From: Zanthoxylum bungeanum
Lineage: Eukaryota > Streptophyta > Magnoliopsida > Sapindales > Rutaceae
DNA length: 64,000 bases
Assembly (NCBI GenBank): GCA_019454045.1
Contig: SKCR01023429.1
Location: 62,001-126,000 of the forward strand
Reading direction: 5' to 3'
A program made the position numbers and the translations under genes. Every line of letters begins with the position of its first letter. The stretch's first letter is position 1. The notes under the pieces were generated by a model that did no database searches, was not told the DNA's origin, and saw only the letters and a program-made list of their open reading frames with translations. Positions 11,561 to 23,640 of the stretch are shown in pieces.

Positions 11561-13960
11561 GCCTATAGCCAGTCACTCGAGTGTCTAACACCCCGAACTA
11601 TGTACGGTTGGCTCAAACTGCTGAGAAAAGGCTTTCGTCAACGGATTTACATGATTATCGTCTGATGCGATTTATACGATCATCACATCGCCACGATATA
11701 TGATCTGAACGGATCAGATGAATAGTTGATGAGACCATTAATTCTTTAGCCTACGCTGAAGCCTAGCTCAGCTGCTAACAGAATTATATCTAATCTAATT
11801 GGATTTATATCGACCCAGAAGGCTTCTATTGCTGCCTCAGCTGCAGCAATAACCCACATTTGTTGTTTATTTGGTAACAGTATATTGCTTGGAAGATTTC
11901 CAGCTCACTGTTCCGTTATTCAAACTGTATAGTACCATTTGCGACTTATAGTCGATTTAATCAGTTAGGAAACTTGCTACAGTGATCCAGGTCACTTCAA
12001 GTTCTCCATCTCCATGGTTTAAGACAGCATCCTTAGATCTCTAAGATGCTAATGGATGTTCTCAACATCAATCCAGTGACTATCACTTGGATTGGCCTGT
12101 TTGTGAATTCATATGCTTAAAGCGTATGAGACACCAGGTCACGTACATTTTTCAATGTACGAGTTCTCGGGGAGTTTCAACAACTTTAAATCTATCACAG
12201 TAGAACTTTATTCCTAGAATAAAGGTTGTTACTCCCAAGAATTTCTACGGAGAATTTTCATGAAAGCCAAGCTTTCACCGATTGTAATATGGGAATATCA
12301 TTTCCAAGAAATAACATATCATCATTATTTATAGGACAGCCATTGTCAGTGCACTCCCACTAACCTCCTTATATACACAAGAATCATTTCCATTTTGAAT
12401 TAAATCATACTACATTATGATTACATCAAAACGATAATTCCAAGAAATTAATGTTTGCTTCAATCCAAACATGGATCGAATAACCTGCAAAACTGACATG
12501 ATGTTATAAAACATCCTCCAAAAGGTTTCCTTTTCAGGAAAGTGATTTTCCCATTCGGCTGTCATATTTCATAAATGAGACATGCAGCTTCAGCAAGCAT
12601 TATCCAAATGGATTTACCGTGGCAACAGGTAAAAGGTTTCATCGTAATCAATACAATGTTGATAACGATACCTTTCCGCTACAAGCCTAGCTTAGTACGT
12701 TGGTATGTTGCCATCCATGTATGTCTTCCTTGAAGACTTATATAGTACCAATAGGCACAATGCCTTCCGGTACATCAACTAGTGTCCAAACATAGTTGGT
12801 ATACATGGAATCCATTTCGGACATCATGGCACTTTGCCATAATAGGGAGTTGATAACTTGTATCACTTTCTTATACGTAGTCAGTTGGTTTTCCTCAAAA
12901 GATTAACATCTTTATGAGGTGAGATCAGAAACCCATACCCCAGGTTGTTTTCTGACTCTCTTCGACCTACGCGGTTCTTGTGTATTCGAAGATTAATGAT
13001 ATAGTTTCATCCTTGATGAACTATTTGTGTTCCATTATGAATCGGTGCCTCGAACAATATTACTCCGATTTTCATCTAGTTTTACTATCCTCTCACTTAC
13101 CACTGCATATAGGTATTCCTCTTAGGAAAACCGCATGGTGAGAAACAATAAAATTGTTCTCTTGTGAGTTGTATAAGTATTATACTTTGGTTTCCCTAGG
13201 ATAACCTACAACTTGGCACTTATCCGATTTGGGTTCTAGTTTGGTATCATCCAAACATATGCCTAGCATTCCCAAATTTTCAGGAATGAGAAAACCCAGT
13301 TTCTTTCCTGTTCATATCTAATATGATATCTGTCAAACAGATTATTATGGAACCTTATTCAAAATAAGTTTTGCACTATTTATGCTTATCCGTGGAAGGA
13401 AATGGTAGCTCAGAGAGACTCATGATTAACCTTATCATGTCCAACAAAATTCGGTTACTCTGTTCGGACACACCGTCAAATTGACGTGTTCCGGGAGGAG
13501 TCCTCATTGAAAGAATACTATACTCTTTCAAGTATTTTAGAAACTTATTGCTTAAGTATTTTCATTATGGTCTAACCGTGATGATTTAATACTTTAGCCG
13601 ATCTGTTTGTTTATTTCGTGTCGAAAACTGTAAAAGTTTCTGATTTGTGTTCTTCAAAAGAAACACATAACCACAACGCGATGCCACATCCGTAAAGGTC
13701 ATGAAATATTCATATCCACCTCTAGCCTAGCTAGACATGGGCCCACTTGCTTCACTATGAACTAGGGCTAACAGATCAGTGGCATTTGCACTTTTACCAA
13801 GTAAATGTGTTTTAGACACTTTGCCCAATAAACTAGATTCGTAGACTTTATTTGAATAGAATCAAATCAGTCCTAGTACCCACTCTTCGAAAGTGTGGAT
13901 ATAAGATTCTTGTTTAATTGTGTCCCAGACAACAATGCCACAATATGTTTCTTCTGATCA
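11561..13960 (-). pseudogene. R2 copia pol remnant
   Basis: Collinear with the R1 pol remnant: RNase H and C-terminus near 11600-12120, RT near 12130-12850, integrase near 13430-13860. Frames are broken throughout. It shares the Fam1 deletion between the LSENSYIE-like and SYAL-like motifs (near 12130-12170) and keeps the segment (about 12180-12260) missing from R9 and R11. No intact domain remains. Confidence 0.8.
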
Positions 13961-14664
13961 AATCAGTTTGAGCTATTTGTTTGTCATTTTATATGTTTGA
14001 GATTTATTTATATTCAAAATATAAATAATGTTATTCACATCTAATGTGTTTATTTCAATATCATATTTATATAATAAAACACTTTAGTGTTCAAGAATAT
14101 AAAGGTACACCCGTAGCGGGTTATACACTGATATAGAGATAATATTTCTAGTCAAACTAGTTACATTATAACAGTTTCCTAATTTAAGTACACACCCGAA
14201 GGGTAGTTCCTAAATGCAGGTTTCTACGGTCAAAACAGCGACTTTCATCCCGTTTCCGATTCACAGATTAATCCCAACTGAAGTCAGTATCCTGCTCATA
14301 GTATATTCTGCACATCAGTACATATTTATGTATCACACTAAGTATCTAAAATCCAATTTTAATACTCGTAGTGAACATAATTATGACAAACATATTTGAA
14401 GCCGGAGCCTTGTCCCTTCTTCAATTCCTTCATGTCTGCCTTGTCCAAACGACACTCACGCTTCCGCGATCCCGTTTGCCACAATTTAAGCAGACATTTT
14501 GGGATATGTCCTTTATCTTCCCAGAAGATTATAATGATTTTACCTTTGCCCTTTTTCAATATTCCAGAAGCTTTTGGCCAAGCCTTGGTTTTCTAGAATA
14601 TCGAAGTAAGGTGCGCCTTGCGCTACTCGCCTTATTGCAAAGTTTGACTTTGTATCCTTGAGAA
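13961..14664 (-). pseudogene. R2 gag C-terminus remnant
   Basis: Minus-strand frame 14359-14559 reads KKGKGK, then a hydrophobic stretch, GH and later a C, RKRECR and GQGSG, resembling a decayed copia CCHC knuckle with a basic flank. Upstream gag is not recognisable. The homologous segment in R9 (45200-45490) is broken in a similar way. Confidence 0.5.
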
Positions 14665-17320
14665 TAGTCATTAACTCTCCAAGAGTTATTTATTGCAATA
14701 TGACTTCTAAGATCTAAGAATAGATCTATGAAGATCCTTCAATTTCAATATCATACTATAAGGATCTAATCCTTAGTTCTGATTAAGAAATTAAGGAGTC
14801 TATTTGACAAGTTTAATGTATTAAGTACTAAAGTTATCATTACATGAATCTTCCAAAGATCATGCTCTACTATTTGCTTAACTCCGGGCTTAGGAATAAT
14901 ATGTTATTTTATCAAATAAAGTAACTTATTAGTTTACAGGACCATCCTGAAATTTATTCCCATTTTGAAAATTAAACCATTTAAATACATTTTCCATAGG
15001 ATTATGTTTTAAATGTCAATCTTTCAATTTTATCTTGATTCTAATTGTCCATCTATTTAATCAATGATTTAGGTACTATTTATTATAATGATTACTATAA
15101 TCCAATTATATAATCAATTATAATTGAATTGTTAGAATACAGTCCAACTGTTAATTAAAACAACGATTTAAATATTATTCCAACTAACATTTAATTTATT
15201 TGACGAATAATTTGTGATTGAGCGCGTATGGTAAGTAATGAAATGAATATTGCAAATTTAATTCTTACCTCCCATTATTTTTCGGCGAGCCTCTAACCCT
15301 CTCTCGAGTACTCGGGAAACCGTGTTTCCTAATGGGCTAGGATCCCGTTAAAAATCACACAATCTTGACTTTGGCCAACAAATTGTATCATAATTAACTA
15401 GGTAGATCTCTAAGATCAATTGGATCCCATCCAATTCCTAGATCCAGTAGGGGGACATCCAAGTCCGAAACATATAAACATATATCCTATATATGCCAAT
15501 ATATCCAATATATTACCTAACCTTTTTCCTCTGAATCAACTAAGCTTTGGCTTTGGCACAACAAACTTAGTGATCTCAGTTAAGCGGAACCCATTGACCA
15601 TGGAAAGCTTCGTAATCAATGTCGATGGACAAGAAGTGGTATTGACTTTGGCCAACAAACCACAACTTGGACAAGACACCAATATGGAACAAAGCCTTCG
15701 TGATTCAAACACATCCTCGACGGAAAAAGGCCTTGACTTTGGCTAAAAAACCAATGCCAGTCTTAGATCTTGAGTAAGAATAACTCAATGGAAGGAAAAA
15801 CGCTTAATATTTTGCGAGGGTTTTTCGAGTGCAAATTGGCAACCAATTTATTATCTTTGTTAAGGTCTCATCATCATACACCATTAAACATGCATTCTAC
15901 ACACATAATAAAGCGCGTATAAATAAAATAATAATGATATGCGGATGGATACTTAACACATTGATCCTAGATCAAATCTCTCAATTTCCTCTCTCCCGCT
16001 AGCACATGTATTGCTTCTACCCGTTACACTACACTTCTAAAGAAACCTCATTTACATTGAGGGGAATATGTGAGAAGAGAAATACAAAGAGTATGGAGGT
16101 AATAGGCTGGGCACGCAGGTCCAATTAATAAATTTTAAATTTATTACAACAATTTCTAAAATTGCCCCACCCATCTAATATCCATCTGATATACATTATT
16201 CATGCATTGCAACCATGTATTCACATAAGCATGTTATCAATCAATCTAATCAAATTAATTAATCTGATAATTAATGACCATCCAATGTTCAAACAATGAT
16301 TTAATTTTGCGCGAGTCAAACTCGTTTTGCGAATAAGTACTCAAAGCACGAATTCTCGAATTAAATTAAACTACAAAATTAAATCCAATTCAATTTGTAT
16401 TTAATACTAATTCATTTATTTAATTCCAAATTAAATATTACACTTTATTAATAAACATTTACGACTTAAATTCCAAATTTAATCGTTACGGGCCTCAAAG
16501 CCCGATTAACTTCCAACGTCAATTTAATTAAAGTCCAATTGGCTTTTAATTAATTTCTTTAAGGCATGGACTTTTGGTCAACTCGGGTCAAACCCAATAA
16601 CCAAAGCCCAATCAAGGAATAACCTCATAAGCCTAGAAATCAATTTAGGCCCATTAGGCCCAATTAAATTATTAAGGTCCATTAGTCGCATTTGGGCTTT
16701 ATGGAAACGGTTTTGGACCCAATTGGATCCAACCAATTTAGCCTAAACCTAACTTGGTACAACCAAGCCCAATAAGCCCATTTACAACATTACAAGCCCA
16801 AATCCAATTTTAAGCCCATTTAATTAAATTACAAAAATCCAATTTCACAATTTAATTAAACTAAAGTGCATTACATAATTAATTACCCAAATCAATATTT
16901 CCAAAACACAAATTTGTCTAATTAATCATGCTCATTACCAAAAAAACATGTCCAACACATTTTATCAAAAAATCAAACCTAATACATGCTACAAGCTCTC
17001 GGCAATTGAGGGGATTTTATGTCCAATTTTAAATCCAATCCAATTGAATCCAATTAAACATTAAATCAACATTTCCAATTGATTCCAACTCATTGAATGA
17101 ATCCAAATCAAAAAATTACCAAGACAAATAGGGCATAGTGTATTCGGCCAAGCCTTATATTTTGGGCAAATTTGTTCCAAACAACATTTCATCAAATTGA
17201 TCCAATCAATCCTCAATAAAACATGTTTTAAGCATACTCAAACATCCAATTTAATTAAATCACGCTCAAACACATTTTACCCAAATTTTAACCCTAAGTC
17301 ATATTTCATGCTTTTACTCC
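14665..17320 (-). other. R2 untranslated leader
   Basis: Parallel to R1 4191-6874: TCCAACT-type repeats near 15040-15190, the CTTGACTTTGGCCAACAAA-like repeats near 15360-15740, palindromes with three-base spacers (15961-15975, 16466-16482) and a TGGGCY cluster at 16540-16820. An open antisense frame lies at 15420-15746. Confidence 0.6.
15420..15746 (+). CDS. antisense ORF in Fam1 leader (108 aa), uncertain
   Basis: An uninterrupted frame opposite to the element's sense, starting MDPIQFL and containing LTMESFVINVDGQEVVLTLA. A clearly similar 114-residue frame occupies the matching place in R9 (44096-44440, minus), while R1 has a stop where R2 has the QE of DGQE (near 5210). I do not recognise a domain. 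It overlaps the CTTGACTTTGGCCAACAAA repeats, which supply the LTLANK-like segment. It could be a chance frame kept by similarity among copies, an antisense product, or a captured host fragment. Confidence 0.25.
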   Translation: MDPIQFLDPVGGHPSPKHINIYPIYANISNILPNLFPLNQLSFGFGTTNLVISVKRNPLTMESFVINVDGQEVVLTLANKPQLGQDTNMEQSLRDSNTSSTEKGLDFG

Positions 17321-17332
17321 GCTCTGATACCA
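17321..17332 (-). other. R2 primer-binding site
   Basis: The minus strand reads TGGTATCAGAGC, a perfect match to the usual initiator-Met tRNA complement, one base from the LTR. Confidence 0.92.
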
Positions 17333-18021
17333 TTGTTGGAGTTCTACAGTCCCGAGGATCGAATATAAAGCATAAAACAAATGTGCGAACACAACGTGGA
17401 AGTTGCGGAATACTTACATCGAGCGGTTGAGCGACGCGGTGGACAACAAAAATTCATTTTCTGCCTTCTCCAAGTCATGGCAGTGGGCAGTGATGATGTC
17501 CTCCATTTTCGGCTTTGGTCCAAGCTCCAAGCTTTTCGAATGGTATTCCAAGCCCACGGGTGGGTTTCCCTATCACCTTCACATGTCTCTTTGAGTGCTA
17601 GCACTTGATGTTTTTGCCATAAAAATCATCACATTTTGTTTCCCTTCATTCGCGGTTTTTGCCCAGAAAAAACAAAAGAAGAAATACCCACCAAGGGCGT
17701 CAGAGGAGAGAAGAGAGGAGAGTGAGAGAGTTATATTGGTTTTTTTGGCAAAAGTGTATCTAATACATATTTAATTAATTTTCCAAAATCAGTTAAATGA
17801 ATTACCAATTTCTTTTCCGAAAAGTCAAATGCCATTAAAGCTTGCCAACCACTCCCATCAAGTCACATCACTCAATCAATCAATGTGACAAGTTGTCACA
17901 TCACTCAAAGTGACTAATGATTTGACGCTTGATGCGACTAGCGATTTGACGCTTGATTTGACTTGCGTCCCGCACTCTAATTCGAAATGCGAATGTGCTC
18001 GCAAACAATCTCGGGCTCGGG

Positions 18022-18326
18022 TTCGTTAATTCCAAATTAATGAATTTTCCGTTGCGACGTAATTAAATGATTATGCCTAGCAAAATCACTATTCATGTCG
18101 CTAACGAATTAATTGTAAATTAACTCGTTCGCCCGAATTAAAATCTAATTTTAATTCCGCGTCGAAATCCAATTTCATTTAATATATCGAATATATTAAT
18201 TTAATCGATTAATTCCAAATTAATCGTTATCTCTCTTTAATATGATATTTTATCCTAGATAAAATATCTACGTAATTAATCCCATATTAATTTTCTCTCT
18301 CATCTAATTAATCCCAGATTAATTAA
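18022..18326 (-). repeat. mini-hairpin array in R2 5' LTR
   Basis: Collinear with the array at 10196-10500. In the first hairpin (18022-18044) the arm TTCGTTAATT faces AATTAATGAA, whereas the 3' LTR has TTCGCTAATT facing AATTAACGAA, so this unit has changed on both arms. Confidence 0.88.
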
Positions 18327-18759
18327 AGTGTGAGTCATACGTCATCGGTGAATCTTCGGGAAGCGACCCATGAGATCCCCAGATATGTTGGCAGTAAATG
18401 CGGTTGTTGGCTATCCGAGCACGTAAGTACCTAGTACTATGTTTTTACCGATTTACAAGACAAGGTTGGCTTCTAGAAAAGCGCCATGCCTACCCAATTC
18501 TCCAGAAATATGCTTACAGGAATAAACGATCTATATCAGGCGTAATATACATAGTATTGTGTATGTCGATCCAGTATCGGATGTCACGTGCTAGGCCTGG
18601 GGCTGGAATTGTGTCTGCCCCGTACGAAGCACATGTCAGATCTCTGGTAACCAGTCTCTATAATCGGATATACATGACCTAGTCATAATATCCCGATAGC
18701 TGCAGTATATAAGAGCACCAGTCCCATATCCTACGTGACATCATCTCACACCCAACACA

Positions 18760-19029
18760 CTACGATTCTCGATATACCCAGAAGAGGCGTACACAGAATC
18801 CGGTTAAAGCCCTGGACGACCAAAACCAAAGTATATTGATTGTCGCAAGTATTAGGGGTGCAAGTCTCAGGTTAAGACCAAATACACCTACCTTGATTTC
18901 GGACTTCCATAGACACATAGTTATACTACCAATGGAATTCTGAGGGGGTCTATCCAGAGTGAAGCTGTTTCCCATACCATCGGTAAAACACAACCTCTTA
19001 TTACACTTGCATGAGTATCCTATACCCAA
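18760..19029 (-). other. LTR sense small ORF (89 aa)
   Basis: Frame in the element's sense direction inside the LTR: begins MGIGYSCKCN, passes through VGVFGLNLRLAPLILATINI and ends YRES. Equivalent frames occur in other Fam1 LTRs (291-590, 8167-8421, 10970-11203, 61371-61598 minus; 40789-41121, 48691-48912 plus). No domain recognised. Confidence 0.25.
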
Positions 19030-19343
19030 ATATATGAGAACTATGCAGTTGTGCCCTCACAACACGCACAAGTGTAATACTAGTCTTTTACGCATTATCG
19101 ATGTCCAATCTCGATAATACTCTGACTAGGGATATTTAATGATTTATCCTTCGTGGATTGATACTGTCTCATATCTTCTCAATCTAGGAACAAATCACAG
19201 GGACCTCCTATCATTTATACATCTTGGTGATCTAATCACAAATGATAAAAGATTAATCTCGTTTGTCACATAGTTAATTTGTACAACAACACCATGATCT
19301 GTACAAATAGTGACGCTATGGGTCATAATTGTCCAACATCCTC

Positions 19344-21954
19344 TACATTATCTTTAATGGTGTGTTACGAAATGAACATATGGGTCACTATTATCCATCT
19401 TTTTCCCTTTACTTATACGATAAAATTCCAGTCTTATCCCAATTCTGAAAAGCTTACTATTCCGTAGGACCATTGAAAATTTGTTTTATCATTATACACC
19501 TCTGTCATTATTTGTCTGGTATTTATTTTATTAACATCGTATCTTCATAATTTTACCTCTACCTTTCATCTGATGTCCTTCCTATCTTCTTTCTTATTCT
19601 TGACTATTCGTGGAATTACTGGTTCATCTGAATCTGTCTTTTGCCTTGAGGGGCATCAAGCATTACCACTCTCTAGTTATGTCCATCGTCAATTCTTTTG
19701 TATTCCACTATTGCTTGACTACTAATTTCTCTCTCAATCATCTCTTACAGACTATCTTTGTTCTAAAATTTTTACTTAACCCCAATTTCTTCCTTTTTAC
19801 CACGTTCTTATACTAAATCTGAAGACTTTTTTATATTTTGGTCCTATTTTACTATGTATTCAATTGCTTATAGGAATATCTTTGGAGTAAAAACTGGGGT
19901 CCATATTTGCTTTTGTTATTTAACGAGGGTTGGGAGGGTGGGGGCAGGTCCTGATGTCTTCTTGGTGGTGGAAATCTCACTACCTAACCATGTTATGGTT
20001 GTACTTGCCGTTTATTTGTAAGCCTGTAATTTTTCATGTTTACGCATCTGGCATCGACTCTCGTACTGAGATTATTCTGCTAGATACTACATGAGTTTCC
20101 CTCTTTAACTCCACCCTTGATCCTCCTTCTGACTATTGATCGTACTACCTCTTATTGTGGGCCTCCTCTAGGGTCATAATTTCTAAAAACTCCATTGCGC
20201 TACTTTTGTACTTCTTTTTACTAATCTATGTTGCTTGAACATCTGCGATCATTACTTACTCTCAAAGTCCTATTATACTTCCTCTATAATTGCTTCTTAT
20301 AAAGTTTACTTCACTGGTTAGATTTTCCTTTCATCTCAGCTCCGTGAACTTCTTTTGTCTCTACTCCCCTGAAACTCCATCAGCTTTGATTGCTTAGATA
20401 CCTCTTTTAAATCCTTTGGTTCAGGTGCCATTCTTTTACTAATTATTTCATCACAAAACAATGAGACTCTTTATAAATTACATATGCTGCATTCCTGAGA
20501 ATTGTCCTCTTATCTATGTCATGTTGCACTTGTTAGCTCGGTGATCTAGCTACCTCATAATCTATCTACTCTGTCAAATATGCTTCTTTACTGGTCCTTT
20601 TTCCTTACTGGCCTTTAAGTAGAGAGGTGTGTACATAAATTTCGTACAGATCTGTGAATTCACATTTCTTATTATTTTCATAAGCTTGGTGACGGTCTGG
20701 TTAGGTGTTCATAAGCCTACTTAGAGTTTGGGGCTACTGAAAGGAAAATTTTACTATCTTTTCCATTGGAAACTGCTTTGACTATATCATGTTTTAGGAT
20801 TCCTCTACTTTCATTACCTATTTTGAGCTCTCTGCTTTACGTTTCTGCCTTCAAGTTAAATTATCTTTGTCACTATATGTATTGAACTCTTGTTATTTTC
20901 TGCTTCCTCCTATATAACTTCTTACCATTTTTCTTGATTCTAGACTGAGGTGCGGAGGCTAGCACTGGTCTATTTTCTGGGGTTCTCTCTAAAATTCTAT
21001 TCTCTGCTCTTATTATAGGCTACAAGTATATCATTTAGCCTTGTTGTTCGTAAGGGTACTTTTATTAACTCTTGAGTATCTCCAATTCCACGGGTCTGTC
21101 CTTTTGTTCTTTCATAAATTTCTACCGATGTAAGTCAGATCTATGGATTCTTACTAGTTCTGTGATCTTACACTTCTTGGTTTGGGTTGGGTTATTTCTT
21201 TTTATATCCTTTAAACCTCATTCATTCTCATATGGGTGGTCTATCATTCAGGACTTTCTTTTTCTTACCTTGGATAAATTATCATCGAACTTTTTTACTG
21301 TTATCTTTACCTAGTGCTGGTATAAGGTGGGACAGAAGTCTACATCTCAATGGGTATCAGTATGCTTGTTCTAATACTTTGTGTCCTGGTAAAATACATC
21401 ACTAATATCAGATAGGTATGAGAACCGTAACCGATATTATCGAGGGGTAATAATCTATGTAGTTTAGTGCCGTATCTATATCGGGTTTCTTAGGGTTGGG
21501 TAATGTAATCATTTCTACTTACGTCTTTCTTTTACTTACTTGCATGTCTGGGTTTGGGGATCTATATTCTCTTTTTAACATCGTTAATTCTTCGAAATTC
21601 CATGTCTAACTCTAATTTCTAAACATCTATGCATCTTTTCTTACTTTCTCATGAATTCCTTTTCCCACTCCCTTAAGTACTTGCATTTCTTAGTTTCATA
21701 GCTTAACTTAATCCTTTACTAATAATTTAGAATAATCATGGAATGATTCGTATTTATAACAACAATTGGAGTTACTTATTGGGAAGAAATTCAAGTAGCA
21801 TGGGGAATGCTTACAAACATGTCTATAGAACTTGAGGACGTACTCGAGGATCGGATACTGGAGAGGTAGTGCCTTATATACTAGTATCCTAGGCATACTA
21901 CATATACAAAACCCCAGTACTCGGCCCATTACAGTCGCTGACTCCCTAGACCAT
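19344..21954 (-). mobile_element. R3 internal region, gypsy-like, heavily decayed
   Basis: About 2.6 kb between the R2 insertion and the R3 primer site, A-rich on the minus strand. I cannot read any gag or pol motif on either strand; all open frames are below 95 residues and unconvincing. A G-rich patch near 19925-19950 stands out from the T-rich surroundings. Its identity as a retrotransposon interior follows from the primer site and LTR at its right end. Confidence 0.5.
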
Positions 21955-21966
21955 GCTCTGATACCA
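21955..21966 (-). other. R3 primer-binding site
   Basis: The minus strand reads TGGTATCAGAGC followed by ATGG, four bases inside the LTR end TGTTACA. This initiator-Met site is common in plant gypsy elements too. Confidence 0.85.
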
Positions 21967-22474
21967 TCTATGTAACATCCTCGATTTCAAAGAAGCTACC
22001 GGGAGGGAATAGGCCATCATATCCCCCTGAGCCTCTGACTCACTGACTGTATACAATGCTAATAACTTATCTCAATTATAACATAAGCAATGAACCATTG
22101 CCCAAAACTGAATTTAACATACATGCATTATTTACTCATGTCATGTTCTCAACTCTAACAATGTTTACTTATACATATTACATAATGCAATCTTTACTAT
22201 CCACCATGCATGACACATGACTTTACATGACTCTAAGTGAACTGTAACTTAATTTGGTGGACTCAGACCCTCTTGTGACTGCCAACAGTATCCATCCTCC
22301 CGAGCTCGTTCTATGAGTACACCTGCAAAACAAGAAACTGAGAGTTGAGGGGTTAGACCATTTGAACGATCTAAGTGAGCGGACAATTTAAAATGAAACT
22401 GAAATACTATTTTGAAAATGTTTGGTTCTAAACCCAAACTCCTCTAGGAAAAAACCTTATATGAAAACTATTTT

Positions 22475-22625
22475 CTTGTCTGAAAACTCTGAACTCTTTT
22501 CACAAAAATCTTGTCTGAAATCTCTTTTGTAAAACTTATCTTTTCTGAAAGTCTCTTATAAAACTGTTGTTTCTGAAAACTTTCCTCTCTAGAAAACTTC
22601 TCTCTGAAAACTATTTGTGTCTCTA
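22475..22625. repeat. degenerate TCTGAAAACT tandem repeat in R3 LTR
   Basis: Seven or more imperfect copies of a short TCTGAAAACT/TCTTTTCT-like unit at intervals of about 20-30 bases. No coding potential. Confidence 0.65.
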
Positions 22626-22630
22626 AAACC

Positions 22631-22925
22631 TGACATATGGGGATGTTACGTATCGTCGTCCCCCATACGCCTAACTAGAGCCAAGAGTACAAATCCATGA
22701 CATTGGGGCATTACGTAACGTTATCCCTCAAAGCATGCCACTATCTGTCCCTGAAATTAGAAGTCTTGGGGTGTTATGTATCGTCGCACCCTAAGCCACT
22801 GAACTAGAAATGGGGGTGGGGATATATTCTACCCTTCAAGCTCTGAATCTATGATCTAAGGGCATTTGTCATCCCTAATGCTGAACTAGGATCTGGGGGC
22901 TTTACGTATCGTCGTCCCCCTAGTC
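22631..22925. repeat. G-run/C-run hairpin array in R3 LTR
   Basis: At least four units share a core TTACGTATCGTCG-like loop flanked by G-rich left and C-rich right arms: TATGGGG with CCCCATA (22636 on), CTTGGGGTG with CACCCTAAG (22763 on), TAAGGGCAT with ATCCCTAA (22857 on), and TGGGGG with CCCCCTA (22897 on); a weaker one starts near 22702. Arm sequences differ between units but remain largely complementary. Confidence 0.75.
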
Positions 22926-23454
22926 CTCTGCATGTGCACATATCCTCTCCGTCAATTTTATATCTGTGACAAGCTACATACTAAGGTGGGTTTTTCCCTC
23001 ATGCCTCAAAAATTATAAAATCATACTTTGAAAAAATCTCTTTTTCAAAATCATTTCTCAATATATGCTCAATCAAAATATTATTAAAAGTGAACTTGGC
23101 TAATGCCCTAAAAATGAAAAGTAAGTCTGATATGAGAAGTAAGATAATAAAAGTTAACTTAAAAAAAAGTGTCAACTCACTGATTTTGAGTCCCGCTAGC
23201 CTTACTTCATTTCGTTGAAGAAATTTATGGTTCCTGACATGATCTATAATTGATAATCTCGATTAGAAAATGGACTAAAGAATATATATATTAGAATCAA
23301 GCTAATTTTACTTATTCAAGTAGTTGCTATCACTCTGAGGCATATCATACTTATATTAGGATGTAATATATACATACGAGCTGATATGAAACCCTTAGGG
23401 TGGCCTCTAACATGCTAGGGTGAAACTGGAATGGTTTAAAACTGATTTGGGGAA

Positions 23455-23640
23455 GTTCGTGACCACGCGTCGTAACGTAAAACTGTGCACATCACGACGC
23501 TCACAATTCCAGAAACGATTACGTGAAAATTACCAGTGCATGTCGCGACGTAGGTCTCTGCACGTCACGAAGTGGAAAAACCAGAAACAAATCTTCATAA
23601 TTTCCCAGTACGCATCGCGACACGAGGTTGTTTTCCATGA
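23455..23640. repeat. TGCAYRTCRCGACG-like repeats in R3 LTR
   Basis: Four to five copies of a CpG-rich motif (TGCACATCACGACG, TGCATGTCGCGACG, TGCACGTCACGAAG, TACGCATCGCGACA) in an otherwise A+T-rich LTR. A related GTCACGA motif recurs in the R4 LTR at 55045-55125. Confidence 0.7.

Larger units (their letters stand above)
9501..19338 (-). mobile_element. R2: complete Fam1 Ty1/copia element (9838 bp)
   Basis: Both LTRs, primer site, leader, decayed gag-pol and polypurine tract are present in minus orientation. Flanking 5-mers TTCTC and TCCTC are an imperfect target duplication. The first ~175 bases of the two LTRs differ at about nine positions (roughly 5%), so the insertion is not recent. It sits in R3. 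Confidence 0.93.
17334..19338 (-). repeat. R2 5' LTR (2005 bp)
   Basis: Starts TGTTGGAG and ends GTCCAACA. It contains the hairpin array at 18022-18326 and the sense small ORF at 18760-19029. About 40 bases present in the 3' LTR near 10920-10955 are missing near 18740-18750. Confidence 0.93.

Noticed and set aside
19344..21954. Possible host gene between R2 and the R3 LTR
   Set aside because: No long frame, no splice-compatible set of coding segments, and it is bounded by a retrotransposon primer site; best read as decayed element interior.
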